A program made the position numbers and the translations under genes. A stretch of 64,000 bases of DNA. Source: Arthrobacter sp. B6 (lineage in GTDB: Bacteria > Actinomycetota > Actinomycetes > Actinomycetales > Micrococcaceae). Shown in pieces: positions 13,493 to 22,639 of this stretch. Location of the stretch: the NCBI RefSeq assembly GCF_001663775.1, contig NZ_KV467168.1:2718780-2782779 (forward strand). Reading direction: 5' to 3'. The notes beneath the pieces are model-generated. The model made no database searches. It was not told where the DNA came from and saw nothing but the letters and a program-made list of their open reading frames with translations. Position 1 is the stretch's first letter; each line of letters begins with the position of its first letter.

Positions 13493-15501
13493 TGAGCGAA
13501 ACCGTACGCACCCACCTCCGGGTCCGCGCCTCCGAACTGGTGGGCCGCAACTGGCTGAACACCGGTGGCAAGTCGCTGGACCTGGAAGCCCTGCGCGGCA
13601 AGATCGTGCTCCTGGACTTCTGGACCTTCTGCTGCATCAACTGCCTGCACGTCCTGGACGAGCTACGGCCCCTTGAGGAACAGTACTCCGACGTCCTGGT
13701 CACCGTGGGCGTCCACTCACCCAAGTTCGAACACGAGGCAGACCCTGTGGCGCTGGCCGCCGCCGTTGAGCGCTACGAGATCCACCACCCCGTCCTGGAC
13801 GACCCCGAACTGGACACCTGGAAGGCCTACACCGCACGCGCCTGGCCCACCCTGGTGGTCATCGACCCCGAGGGGTACATCGTGGCGCACCTCTCCGGTG
13901 AAGGCCACGCCGACGGCCTGGCGGTGCTGATCCCGGAACTGATCGCCGCCCACGAGGCCAAGGGCACGCTGCACCGCGGCTCAGGCCCGTACGTGGCGCC
14001 CGAGCCCACGTCGGGCACGCTGCACTTCCCCGGCAAGGCGCTCTACCTGCCTGCCGGACGCGGCGCATCCGCCTTGGATGAAACGTCCGACGCCGGCACT
14101 GCCGCAGGTGCCGCAACACATGGTTCGTGGCTGGTCACCGATACGGGCCACCACCGCCTTGTGGAGCTGGGCACCGACTTCCACACCGTCCTGGGCACTT
14201 ACGGCTCCGGCATCAAGGGCTACGCTGACGGCCCTGCCGCCGGTGACGCGGCCACCGCCCAGTTCAACGAGCCCCAGGGCCTGGTGCTGCTGCCGGAGGA
14301 CGTGGCTGGGAAGGTGGGCTACGACGTCGTTATTGCTGACTCCGTCAACCACCGGCTGCGCGGTCTGTCGCTGCAGGATGGAAAGGCCTCCACCCTCGTG
14401 GGCAGTGGCGTCCAGCGGCTTCTGGAAACGGGCCCTGCCCGCGTTGACGAGGACGCCGCCGGGTTCACTGGCCGCCTGAGCGAGCACCCGCTTGAGGTCT
14501 CCCTGAGCTCGCCGTGGGATCTTGTGTGGTCCAGGAAGCTCAACGCCGTGGTGATCGCGATGGCCGGCACCCACCAGATCTTCAGCTTCGACCCGCTGAC
14601 CGGCGCCGTCGCCATTGCCGCCGGCAACGGGCTGGAGGGCCTGCTGGATGGTTCCGCCCACGAGGCCTGGTTCGCCCAGCCGTCCGGCCTTGCGGAAGAC
14701 GCGGCCGGCAACATCTGGGTGGCCGACTCTGAAACGTCCGCCCTCCGTAAGCTCGTGATTGACGACGACGGCACCCTCACCGTGGAGTCCGCCGTCGGGA
14801 AGGGGCTGTTCGACTTCGGCTTCCGCGACGGGCCCGCCGCCGAGGCCCGCCTGCAGCACCCACTGGGCGTTACGGTCCTGCCGGACGGCTCCGTGGCCAT
14901 CGCCGACACCTACAACGGCGCGGTTCGCCGCTACGACCCCACCACGGGAACGGTGTCCACGCTGGCGCGCGGGCTGCTCGAACCGTCGGACGTGATTGTG
15001 GATCACACACAGTCAGCCGGCTCCGAGCCGCTGTTGGTCGTGGTGGAGGCCAACAAGCACCAGCTGGTATACGTGCCGATCCCCAAGGAAGCCCAGCAGG
15101 TGGACGAAGGTGCGTCCCAGACCCACCGGCCCAAGAGCCCTGTGGCCCCCGGCCCCCTGGAGCTCACGGTCCGTTTCACTGCCCCCACGGGGCAGAAGCT
15201 GGATGACCGCTGGGGCGACCCCACCCAGCTCAAGATCTCCTCCACGCCGCCCGAACTTTTGGTGTCCGGCGGCGGAACCTCGGTGGGACTGCTCCGGACG
15301 CTGGAGCTCTCCGCTGACATCCCCGAAGGCGTGCTTCACATTACGGCCCGCGCTGCGGCCTGCGACGGACCCGAGACCGAGGACGGCGAGATCCCGGACC
15401 ACGCAGCCTGCCACCTGTACCAGCAGGACTGGGGGATTCCCGTGCTGATGCAGGACGACGGCGACACTGAGCTGGTCCTGGACCTGCGCGGCATGGACTG
15501 A
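13492..15501 (+). CDS. Thioredoxin-like domain plus NHL-repeat protein (NHLRC2-like)
   Basis: 669 aa. The N-terminal thioredoxin/TlpA fold (about 15-155) has the motif FWTFCCINCLH with redox cysteines Cys48 and Cys51. A beta-propeller of NHL repeats follows (about 190-510), with repeated patterns such as VVIADSVNHRLRGLS, IWVADSETSALRK and VAIADTYNGAVRRYDP. A C-terminal beta-sandwich-like part follows. This order matches the widely conserved NHLRC2 family. No signal peptide or membrane segment is visible, so it is probably cytoplasmic. It overlaps the CopD/CtaG gene by 1 nt. A role in thiol redox near copper handling is inferred from that coupling. Confidence 0.88.
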   Translation: MSETVRTHLRVRASELVGRNWLNTGGKSLDLEALRGKIVLLDFWTFCCINCLHVLDELRPLEEQYSDVLVTVGVHSPKFEHEADPVALAAAVERYEIHHPVLDDPELDTWKAYTARAWPTLVVIDPEGYIVAHLSGEGHADGLAVLIPELIAAHEAKGTLHRGSGPYVAPEPTSGTLHFPGKALYLPAGRGASALDETSDAGTAAGAATHGSWLVTDTGHHRLVELGTDFHTVLGTYGSGIKGYADGPAAGDAATAQFNEPQGLVLLPEDVAGKVGYDVVIADSVNHRLRGLSLQDGKASTLVGSGVQRLLETGPARVDEDAAGFTGRLSEHPLEVSLSSPWDLVWSRKLNAVVIAMAGTHQIFSFDPLTGAVAIAAGNGLEGLLDGSAHEAWFAQPSGLAEDAAGNIWVADSETSALRKLVIDDDGTLTVESAVGKGLFDFGFRDGPAAEARLQHPLGVTVLPDGSVAIADTYNGAVRRYDPTTGTVSTLARGLLEPSDVIVDHTQSAGSEPLLVVVEANKHQLVYVPIPKEAQQVDEGASQTHRPKSPVAPGPLELTVRFTAPTGQKLDDRWGDPTQLKISSTPPELLVSGGGTSVGLLRTLELSADIPEGVLHITARAAACDGPETEDGEIPDHAACHLYQQDWGIPVLMQDDGDTELVLDLRGMD

Positions 15502-15524
15502 GCGCCGCCGTCGTGCGTTAGCTG

Positions 15525-15569
15525 AAAAGGCTGCCTCCCCGGACTTGGCGTCACGGGAGGCAGCCTTTT
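15525..15569 (+). terminator. Terminator after the CopD/CtaG-NHL operon
   Basis: A 15-bp stem (15525-15539 with 15555-15569) that begins AAAAGGCTGCC and ends in TTTT. The flanking A and T runs let it work in both directions. Confidence 0.85.
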
Positions 15570-15599
15570 GCGTTCCCCGTCCATGTCCGGGCCCCGGCT

Positions 15600-15860
15600 A
15601 TGGACCTCCCGAAAGCCCCGGAGCTGTGCGGCGGAGCGGCCCCCAGCAGGCTTCCGGGAAAGCGGAACGGACCTGCCCGGGAGGTCCTGCGATGGGTGGA
15701 CCGAGGTGCTGAATCCCTTCTGGAGACGCTCGCCAGGACGTCCTCCAGGCAGGCGGGCATCAAGGTCGTAACGCAGGTGTACGTGGACCGGGTGGGATAC
15801 GTGGACCTGCCGGCGGACATGGTGGCGCAGGTACTGGAGGTCCTGGCGAGGCGCCGGTAG
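15600..15860 (+). pseudogene. Remnant of a DUF559/AbiEi-type gene
   Basis: The 86-codon frame contains GAESLLETLARTSSRQAG, then QVYVDRVGYVDL, which I recognise as the lead-in to the C-terminal DUF559 (restriction-endonuclease-like) domain of a protein family common in Arthrobacter. Directly after VDL it jumps to MVAQVLEVLARRR, which resembles the last helix of the same family. The catalytic core, about 50-60 residues, is missing, and so is the long N-terminal part. No Shine-Dalgarno is visible before ATG 15600. The best reading is a gene eroded by internal deletion and 5' loss. The assignment rests on memory of the family. Confidence 0.5.
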
Positions 15861-15864
15861 CCGC

Positions 15865-16857
15865 CTAGTAGCTCAGGAGCGGGGTTACCTTGATGGTGTC
15901 GCCTGCGACGTCCAAACGGGTGGTGAAGCTGAAGTCCACTTCTTCATTGAGCGGGAAGTTGGCGCCCGTGAAGGAGTTCTGCTGGACGGCTTCCACCCGG
16001 GCCTTGCCGTCGAGTGGTGCCACCACCCAGCGGCCGCCGAAGGGTTCGATGGAGATCTCCGGGTACTCGGTGATTTTCCATTTGATGGTGCCGTCGTACA
16101 CCGTGTTGTTGCTGGCGTAGTAGAAGGGGCAGTCGGGCTGGAGTTTCTGCTGCTTCTGGGCCTCAGCGGCGCACGTGTCCAGGAACTCCTTGACCTTCGC
16201 CCCGACATCCTCCTGGAGATCCTCCGTAGCCTGGGTCAGCAGGTTAAGCGGAGCGACCGGGACGCCGCCGGCTGTGACAGTGGCACGGGTGGGCGGGGCG
16301 GAGAAGTACTCGCCGTTCAGCGACGCCTCGTACTCCCCGGGGTAGAAGACGGCAAAGGAGTTGCGGCCGTTGGGCATGTTGACCGGCACACCGTTGACGG
16401 TGGCCTCGCTGGCATTCACTACCGTGATGTCCACGGTGGGAAGCCGCGAGGGGACAAAGGCCCAGGTGTTGAAGAACAGCCATTCGGTGCCGGTCTTTTC
16501 CAGCATGAATTCGGTGCGCAGCCGGCTGCCGTCGATGGTGTATTCCATCGGGACCATCACCTGGTTCCGGGGACGTTCTTCGGCTTCGCCGATATTGACG
16601 TTGGCAAGCCGCGAGGCTGCTGTCTGCAGGGCGGTTCCGTCGAGCATGGCGGCGTTGGCCTGCGGGACGGTGGCGCGCAACAGGCCCAGTGCCTTGCCGC
16701 CGTCCCCGCTGTGGAGCGCGTCAAGATACTCACGCACGGGCTGCTGCGGACTGGCCACCGTATTGTTCACCACGTTCACCGCGACGATGGCCCCGGCCAC
16801 GGCGAGCATGAGGCCCAACAGCCATCCGGCCGCGATCCTCACCAACGCTTGACTCAT
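15865..16857 (-). CDS. Membrane-anchored protein of unknown function
   Basis: 330 aa. One N-terminal hydrophobic segment (LVRIAAGWLLGLMLAVAGAI, about residues 5-27) should anchor it with the rest outside the cell. The early YLDALHSGDGGKALGLL stretch resembles the NTF2-like/DUF4878 type of lipoprotein domain, but I cannot name a family. Later parts are beta-rich, with two cysteines at DTCAAEAQKQQKLQPDC. ATG 16857 is chosen because GGGGGAC lies 9 nt upstream; an in-frame GTG at 16872 is an alternative. It is not coupled to the HerA-like gene upstream (131 bp away). Confidence 0.75.
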   Translation of the reverse strand: MSQALVRIAAGWLLGLMLAVAGAIVAVNVVNNTVASPQQPVREYLDALHSGDGGKALGLLRATVPQANAAMLDGTALQTAASRLANVNIGEAEERPRNQVMVPMEYTIDGSRLRTEFMLEKTGTEWLFFNTWAFVPSRLPTVDITVVNASEATVNGVPVNMPNGRNSFAVFYPGEYEASLNGEYFSAPPTRATVTAGGVPVAPLNLLTQATEDLQEDVGAKVKEFLDTCAAEAQKQQKLQPDCPFYYASNNTVYDGTIKWKITEYPEISIEPFGGRWVVAPLDGKARVEAVQQNSFTGANFPLNEEVDFSFTTRLDVAGDTIKVTPLLSY

Positions 16858-16988
16858 CTGCACGTCCCCCACGTTACCTGCAAGCCCGCCGATTTCCGGT
16901 GCCGGGGCACCCCTGCATGACGCGGAACGGCCGCATTCCCAACGCCCGACGGCGGCACCCCAGGTCGCGGAACACCGCCGGGTCCTGC

Positions 16989-18722
16989 CTAGCGGCGGCG
17001 CCGGGACGACGTGCCGAACACGCCTCGGAGCAGTTCGCGGCCAAGCTGGGTTCCCATGGAACGGACCATGCTCTTCAGTCCTCCGCCCAGCGCCCCGCCG
17101 AGGGCTCCGGCGAGGTCCCCCACCATGTCGCCGCCGGCCGGGGCAGACTGTTTCGGTGCGCGGGGTGCCCGCTGGTCCCGCCCGGCATCAACGCTGTCCT
17201 GAGCCGGTGATGGAGCCGGCGCGGGGCGGCTGCTGGGCCGGCCCAGGATCTCTTCCTCGATCCTGCGAGCCTCGGCGTCGACGTCGTCCTGGCTCCTGGA
17301 TCCGCCCGGCGAGGGGGATCCGCCTGGAACCGGTGGTTCGCCCGGTGCCGCCGCGCCCGTGGGGGCGGCAGCCTTGCCGGTGAGCTTTTCGTAGGCGGAG
17401 ACGTTGTCCACGGCCGTGCCGTACTTGGCTAGCAGCGCGGAGCCGGCCACCGTGCTTTTGACCAGGTCGTCCGAGCTGGGACCCATGACGGACTCAGGCG
17501 CACGCAGCCGGGTGTGTGCCACCGGTGTGGGGGCACCCTTCTCGTTCATGACCGTGATGACGGCTTCGCCGATCCCTGCGGAGGTCAGTGTTTCCTCGAG
17601 GTTGTAGTCGCTGACAGGGAACGTGGACACCGTGGCCTTGAGCGCCTTGGCATCCTCCGGGGTAAAGGCGCGCAGGGCGTGCTGGACACGGTTGGAGAGC
17701 TGCCCGAGGACGTCCGCCGGCACGTCCTTGGGCGTCTGCGTGACGAAGAAGATGCCCACGCCCTTGGAACGGATGAGCCGGACCGTGGTGGTGATGGCGT
17801 CCAGGAACGCCTTGGATGCATCGTTGAACAGCAAGTGGGCTTCGTCCAGGAAGAACACCAGTTTGGGCTTGTCCAGGTCGCCTGCCTCCGGGAGGTCCTC
17901 GAACAGGTCGGCGAGCAGCCACATCAGGAACGTGGAGAACAGCATCGGTTTGGTCTGGAGCGTTGGCAACTCCAGGCAGGTGATCACGCCGCGGCCGTCC
18001 GGCGCCGTGCGGAGCAGTTCAGCGGTGTCGAATTCCGGCTCGCCGAAGAACCGTTCCAGCCCCTGCGCTTCCAGGTTTACCAACTCCCGCAGGATGACGC
18101 CGGCCGTGGCTTTGGACAGGCCGCCCAGCTCAGCCAGTTCGTCCTTGCCCTCGGCCGACGTCAGGAACTGGATGACCGAGCGAAGGTCCTTCAGGTCGAT
18201 GAGTTCCAGGTTGTTCTTGTCCGCGAAGTGGAAGACCAGCTGCAGGCTGGACTCCTGGGTGTCGTTGAGCTCCATCACCCTGGACAGCAGGATGGGGCCA
18301 AATGAGGTGACCGTGGCACGGACAGGCACGCCGTTGCCGTCGCCACCCAGGGCCAGGAATTCCACAGGGAACGTTTTGCCGGCCCACTCCTGGCCAATGC
18401 TCCCGGTGCGTGCGGTGAGTTTCTCGCTGCCGGCAGCGGCCGTGGCCAGGCCTGAGAGGTCGCCTTTGATGTCCGCCAGGAACACCGGCACGCCAGCGGT
18501 GGACAGCTGCTCCGCCATCATGTGGAGGGTGACTGTCTTGCCCGTGCCCGTGGCGCCGGCCACCAGCCCATGGCGGTTCATCATGGCCAGCGGCAACCGG
18601 ACCGGGGCCTCCGTGTGGACTTCGCCGTCGATGATTGCGGCCCCGAGCTCGATGGTGGCGCCTTCCAGGGTGTAGCCCTTCTGGATGGTGGCGAGTTTCT
18701 CTGCGGTGGTTTTGTTGGCCAT
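16989..18722 (-). CDS. HerA-like ATPase, DUF853 family
   Basis: 577-aa P-loop ATPase of the HerA/FtsK superfamily (E. coli YjgR type). The Walker A motif GATGTGKTVT is at about residues 56-65, Walker B is LVFFLDEAHLLF, and a downstream RSKGVGIFFVTQ segment fits the sensor region. The C-terminal 130 residues are a low-complexity Pro/Gly/Ser/Ala linker (GEPPVPGGSPSPGG) followed by an amphipathic end with an RRRR terminus. Family members bind DNA and form hexamers, but the cellular role is not established. ATG 18722 is the only good start. The 116 nt after its stop (16873-16988) hold nothing recognisable. Confidence 0.88.
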   Translation of the reverse strand: MANKTTAEKLATIQKGYTLEGATIELGAAIIDGEVHTEAPVRLPLAMMNRHGLVAGATGTGKTVTLHMMAEQLSTAGVPVFLADIKGDLSGLATAAAGSEKLTARTGSIGQEWAGKTFPVEFLALGGDGNGVPVRATVTSFGPILLSRVMELNDTQESSLQLVFHFADKNNLELIDLKDLRSVIQFLTSAEGKDELAELGGLSKATAGVILRELVNLEAQGLERFFGEPEFDTAELLRTAPDGRGVITCLELPTLQTKPMLFSTFLMWLLADLFEDLPEAGDLDKPKLVFFLDEAHLLFNDASKAFLDAITTTVRLIRSKGVGIFFVTQTPKDVPADVLGQLSNRVQHALRAFTPEDAKALKATVSTFPVSDYNLEETLTSAGIGEAVITVMNEKGAPTPVAHTRLRAPESVMGPSSDDLVKSTVAGSALLAKYGTAVDNVSAYEKLTGKAAAPTGAAAPGEPPVPGGSPSPGGSRSQDDVDAEARRIEEEILGRPSSRPAPAPSPAQDSVDAGRDQRAPRAPKQSAPAGGDMVGDLAGALGGALGGGLKSMVRSMGTQLGRELLRGVFGTSSRRRR

Positions 18723-19057
18723 GCCGCTAGCTTAGCGGCGGCCGCGGGAGATTCCCGGTGAGTGCCAGCGACTTTATCGTCTCCGGATCAGCCTGTGTTC
18801 GCACCACACGGGCCGCCGTGCCAGGCGGTGGCGATGGCCCGCGAAGGAGGACGGCATAGCACCTTAGGTGTACTCAGCACGTGTTTGGCGGTCCCGCCCG
18901 GGCAAACCGAGTAGTGCACCGGGCTACCTCCGGGAAAACGAGTACTCGGGCCGGAAAGACGGGTGTGGATTACGCGTGTGCGGGACGGGGGCGATCCCTA
19001 CGGTGGGATTACAGTGCGTCCGGGACTGGCCGCACCGTGGATGAGGGAGGCCATTTC
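18723..19057 (+). other. Intergenic region upstream of the Ig-like secreted protein
   Basis: 335 bp between divergent genes. It contains a small hairpin-forming CCGCTAGCTTAGCGG (18724-18738) and the palindrome listed separately. An open frame continues upstream to a GTG at 18881, but that part lacks a Shine-Dalgarno and does not look like protein. Confidence 0.6.
18939..18948. promoter_or_regulatory. Palindrome CGAGTACTCG, possible operator
   Basis: A perfect 10-bp palindrome inside AAAACGAGTACTCGGG, with a related half, AAACCGAGTAGTGC, 30 bp upstream (18905-18918). It lies about 110 bp before the secreted Ig-like gene. The role is inferred only from symmetry and position. Confidence 0.3.
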
Positions 19058-21103
19058 ATGAAGTATTCAGCGGCAATCCAGGGCCCCGGCCCGGGGACGA
19101 GATCGCTCCGCCCCGCAGGCTTCAGGACGGCGGCAGCTGTGGCCGCCGGGAGCCTCCTCCTGGCCAGTGCCGGGGTGGTTTACGCGGACGATATTTACAA
19201 CAATCTCGACGGGACCATCGACTCGGTTGCCGAGGTCATGCCCCTGAATGTGGGAGGGCCGAATGGCGCCACCACGCTGGCGTTGTCCACAACCGACGGA
19301 GACGGAAAAAACGGCTGCAACCTTCAGGGACAGACCATCCTGAGGCTCGCCCTGGCATCCAGCAACCCGGCGGTGGCCAGTGTGTTTCCGGCCGAAACTA
19401 CGTTTACATCCTGCGGCTTCACTCAACCTCTCGCCGTCACGCCGCTTGCCGCCGGATCGGCCACAGTGACTGCAACAATCCTCAGCAATAACACCGGCAA
19501 TTCCTTCAATCTCGCGCCGGCGACGTTCACCGTGAACGTCGTTGCCCCGGCTCCTGCAAACACCGCGCCGGTTCTGAGCATCAGCGATGTCGAAGCTGGC
19601 GCCTCCTACGCCAAGGGATCTGTTCCCGCGGCGGTCTGTAACGTGATCGATGCCGAAGACGGGGCCAGCTCCTTCCCACCCCTGCTCAGCGCCATCACGG
19701 GGCCCGACGAAGCCACGGGCGTCGGTTCTCAGGAAGCCAGCTGCGATTACACGGACGGCGGCGGCCTGACGGCATCGAGCTCGGTGACCTACAACATCGT
19801 CGATGCCACCGCGCCGAAGATCAGCTACACACTCAGCCCCGCCACACCGGATGGGTTGGCAGGCTGGTACCGGAACTCTGTCCAGCTGACCTGGACCGTT
19901 ACCGAACCAGACTCACCCAGCACGCTCCAGCTAGACGGCTGCGATGACACTCTTGTCTCTACCGACCAGTTGCCCGGTGACTACTCCTGTTCAGCCACCA
20001 GCAGCGCCGGGAGCGCCGGTCCGGTCACAGTGTCCATCATGAAGGACGGAACGGCACCGACAGTCGGTTACACGGGTGCAACAGGCACCGTGGGCAACGA
20101 CGGCTGGTACGTATCGGACGTCCTCGCCTGGTTCACGGCTACGGACGAAACGTCGGGTCCCGTCTCGAACACTCAGGCGGTGAGCTCCAGCGGAGAAGGA
20201 CCTGCCATTACGGTCGCGAGTCCTGAATTTGCGGACGTCGCCGGCAACACCACCGCGGCCGGTGCCGCTTCCCAAACGTTTAAGATCGACAAGACAGCGC
20301 CGGAGGTCTCCTACACCTCAGCGGCCGGCACAGAAGGCACGGACGGCTGGTACCGGAGCAACGTGGTGGCCACATTCATCGGTGCCGATGCAACGTCAGG
20401 CCCGGCTTCTGCCACCAAGACCTCCACCTCAGACGGTGAGGGAGCGGCCGTCGTCGTTGGGAGCCCCGAGTTTGAAGACGTCGCGGGCAACGTCACGCCA
20501 GCCGGCGCGGCTGCAGCGAGCTTCAAGATCGACAAAACTCCTCCGACGGTCAACTTCGCCTCACTGCCGGCCGACAGCTACTACGGATCCACCCCCGCCG
20601 CACCGGACTGCGTGGCATGGGACAGTCTTTCCGGGCTCGCTGGTAGCTGTACCGTCAGCGGCTACGAAACCACGGTGGGCACCCACAGTCTGACCGCCAC
20701 CGCCACCGACAAGGCAGGCAACACAGCAACCACAACTCATGAGTACACAGTGAAGGCCTGGACCCTGAAGGGCTTCTACCAGCCGGTGGACATGAACGGC
20801 GTGCTGAACACCGTCAAGGGCGGCAGCACCGTGCCGGCGAAGTTCGAAGTGTTCGCTGGCACGACGGAGATCATCGACACGAGCAAGATGTCGTTCACCA
20901 TGGCCAAGATCTCCTGCTCGCCGGTTGTGCCCACCGACGAAATAGAAACAACTGCAACCGGCAGCACGTCGCTCCGCTACGACGCAACGGCCGGCCAGTT
21001 CGTCTACAACTGGAAGACGCCCGCCGGTGCGGGTACCTGCTACCGCCTCACCATGACGGCGTCCGACGGCAGTTCCATCAGCGCCAACTTCAAACTGAAG
21101 TAG
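19058..21103 (+). CDS. Secreted protein with Ig-like tandem repeats and C-terminal PxKF-type domain
   Basis: 681 aa. ATG 19058 has GGGAGG 7 nt upstream and opens a long signal peptide: basic start, hydrophobic AAAVAAGSLLLASAGVV, and likely cleavage after VYA near residue 44. The mature part is Ig/cadherin-like beta domains. Two tandem repeats of about 82 residues (about 329-410 and 411-491) share DGWY-x-S-x-V, the ATSGP/ETSGP turn, SPEF-x-DVAGN and FKIDKT. A third variant, GWYRNSVQLTWTV, lies before them. The last 115 residues (WTLKGFYQPVDMNGV, STVPAKFEVF) form the PxKF-type end domain common in such actinobacterial exoproteins. No sortase motif or anchor is visible. Adhesion or surface binding is possible but not shown. 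Confidence 0.85.
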   Translation: MKYSAAIQGPGPGTRSLRPAGFRTAAAVAAGSLLLASAGVVYADDIYNNLDGTIDSVAEVMPLNVGGPNGATTLALSTTDGDGKNGCNLQGQTILRLALASSNPAVASVFPAETTFTSCGFTQPLAVTPLAAGSATVTATILSNNTGNSFNLAPATFTVNVVAPAPANTAPVLSISDVEAGASYAKGSVPAAVCNVIDAEDGASSFPPLLSAITGPDEATGVGSQEASCDYTDGGGLTASSSVTYNIVDATAPKISYTLSPATPDGLAGWYRNSVQLTWTVTEPDSPSTLQLDGCDDTLVSTDQLPGDYSCSATSSAGSAGPVTVSIMKDGTAPTVGYTGATGTVGNDGWYVSDVLAWFTATDETSGPVSNTQAVSSSGEGPAITVASPEFADVAGNTTAAGAASQTFKIDKTAPEVSYTSAAGTEGTDGWYRSNVVATFIGADATSGPASATKTSTSDGEGAAVVVGSPEFEDVAGNVTPAGAAAASFKIDKTPPTVNFASLPADSYYGSTPAAPDCVAWDSLSGLAGSCTVSGYETTVGTHSLTATATDKAGNTATTTHEYTVKAWTLKGFYQPVDMNGVLNTVKGGSTVPAKFEVFAGTTEIIDTSKMSFTMAKISCSPVVPTDEIETTATGSTSLRYDATAGQFVYNWKTPAGAGTCYRLTMTASDGSSISANFKLK

Positions 21104-21110
21104 GACCAAA

Positions 21111-21145
21111 CAGCAGGGGCCCGGCCGCCAGCCGGGCCCCTGCTG
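21111..21145 (+). terminator. Terminator after the Ig-like secreted protein
   Basis: A 15-bp GC-rich stem (21111-21125 with 21131-21145), 8 nt after the stop; no T tract. Confidence 0.75.
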
Positions 21146-21308
21146 CGCCCCCCACCTGCCGTTCAAACGCCGCGTGGCGGACGGATAGTGTGGGCCACCC
21201 CACCGCCGCCAGCTGAAATATCCCGGGCGCCGCCGTCGTTGTCCACAGTGTGCCCGTCGCCACCCGGCCGGCGCACCCTACGCAACGCATCGAAAGGCCG
21301 GCACTGAC

Positions 21309-22298
21309 GTGACTCTTCCCCTCTCCATTCTCGATCTGGCAACCATCGGCAGGGGCCAGACGGCGGCGGAGAGTTTCGCGGGCAGCGTGGCCATGGCGCT
21401 ACGGGCGGAGGAACTGGGATACCGCCGGATCTGGTATGCAGAGCACCACAACATGTCCTCCATTGCGTCGTCGGCCACCAGCGTGCTGATCGCCCACGTG
21501 GCAGCTCACACCAAGAGCATCAGGCTGGGTGCCGGCGGCATCATGCTCCCCAACCACTCGCCGCTGACCATCGCCGAGCAGTTCGGCACCCTGGAGACGC
21601 TGCACCCAGGGCGGATAGACCTTGGCCTGGGCCGCGCCCCGGGCAGCGACCAGAACACCATGCGCGCACTGCGGCGGGACCCGATGTCCGCCGACAGCTT
21701 CCCCCAGGACGTCCTGGAGCTGCAGGGCTACCTCACCGGCCCCACCCGGGTCCAGGGCGTGGAAGCCACCCCGGGCAAGGGGACAAACGTGCCGCTGTAC
21801 ATCCTGGGCTCGTCCCTGTTCGGTGCACGGCTGGCTGCCCAGCTGGGCCTGCCGTACGCATTCGCCTCGCACTTCGCGCCGAACGCCCTCCAGGACGCCG
21901 TGGCTGTTTACCGCCGGGAATTCAAGCCGTCGGCCCAGTTGGACGCACCGCACGTGATCGCCGGCGTCAACGTCATCGCCGCGGATACAGCCGCCGAGGC
22001 GCAGGCGACTTTCCAGGCCACCAAGCGTGCCCGTGTGTCCCTGTTCTTTGGCGGCGGACGCGAATTCACCGACGACGAGGCGGACATGATCCTGGATTCA
22101 CCGCAGGGCCAGCATGTCTCGCAGATGATGACGTACTCAGCGGTCGGCACCCCGGACGCGGTCATCGAATACCTGGATGAGTTTGGCAAGCACGCCGACG
22201 CCGATGAGCTGATCGTTGCGCACCAGAGCACCGGCACCGAAGCGCGGATCCGCTCCGTGGAGTTGCTGGCACAGGCTGCCGGCCTGGCCCGGGTCTAG
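21309..22298 (+). CDS. LLM-class flavin-dependent oxidoreductase
   Basis: 329-aa luciferase-like TIM-barrel protein that should use FMNH2 or F420H2. It shows the family features [20 protein letters not shown] and [20 protein letters not shown], and the [12 protein letters not shown] segment that marks the subgroup often annotated as MsnO8-type oxidoreductases. The length is typical. GTG 21309 has AAAGG about 8 nt upstream. It stands alone, with convincing flanking gaps. The substrate is not predictable. Confidence 0.9.
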   Translation: MTLPLSILDLATIGRGQTAAESFAGSVAMALRAEELGYRRIWYAEHHNMSSIASSATSVLIAHVAAHTKSIRLGAGGIMLPNHSPLTIAEQFGTLETLHPGRIDLGLGRAPGSDQNTMRALRRDPMSADSFPQDVLELQGYLTGPTRVQGVEATPGKGTNVPLYILGSSLFGARLAAQLGLPYAFASHFAPNALQDAVAVYRREFKPSAQLDAPHVIAGVNVIAADTAAEAQATFQATKRARVSLFFGGGREFTDDEADMILDSPQGQHVSQMMTYSAVGTPDAVIEYLDEFGKHADADELIVAHQSTGTEARIRSVELLAQAAGLARV

Positions 22299-22639
22299 GC
22301 CCTCCGCCGGCGCCCCGCCTCCAGTCCTTCGGCGGGCGTCACGCCCGGCACGTTTTTGGGTAAGCACGACGGCGGGTTCCCCGGAAACACGCGGCCGGAG
22401 CCGCCGTCGTGGTCGCAAAAGCTGCCCGGCGTGACGTGCGGACCCACGTTTGCCGGGGCGGTCCCGCAACTTTACACAGTTGCAATCAAAGGGACTTTCG
22501 GGGGAAACCGCAACGGCGAAGAATGACAATTGCCCCCTCTGGAATTCCATCCGGACTTCCAGGGAGGGGCACCACCAGGAAGTCCGCCAGGTAATCCAGC
22601 GGCTGCTTTTCCGGGCCGGGTCTGCTCGAAGGGTTACGC
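22299..22639 (+). other. Intergenic region, no gene seen
   Basis: 341 bp. An 11-bp inverted repeat (22365-22375 with 22401-22411, CACGACGGCGG and its complement, 25-nt loop) is present, and a TTTTT run follows CCCGGCACG at 22352-22356. Either could end the upstream transcript. The short frames here have no protein-like features. Confidence 0.5.

Noticed and set aside
22409..22594. Short plus-strand frames between the luciferase-like gene and the GH15 fusion
   Set aside because: No Shine-Dalgarno, composition like the flanking non-coding DNA and no recognisable motif.
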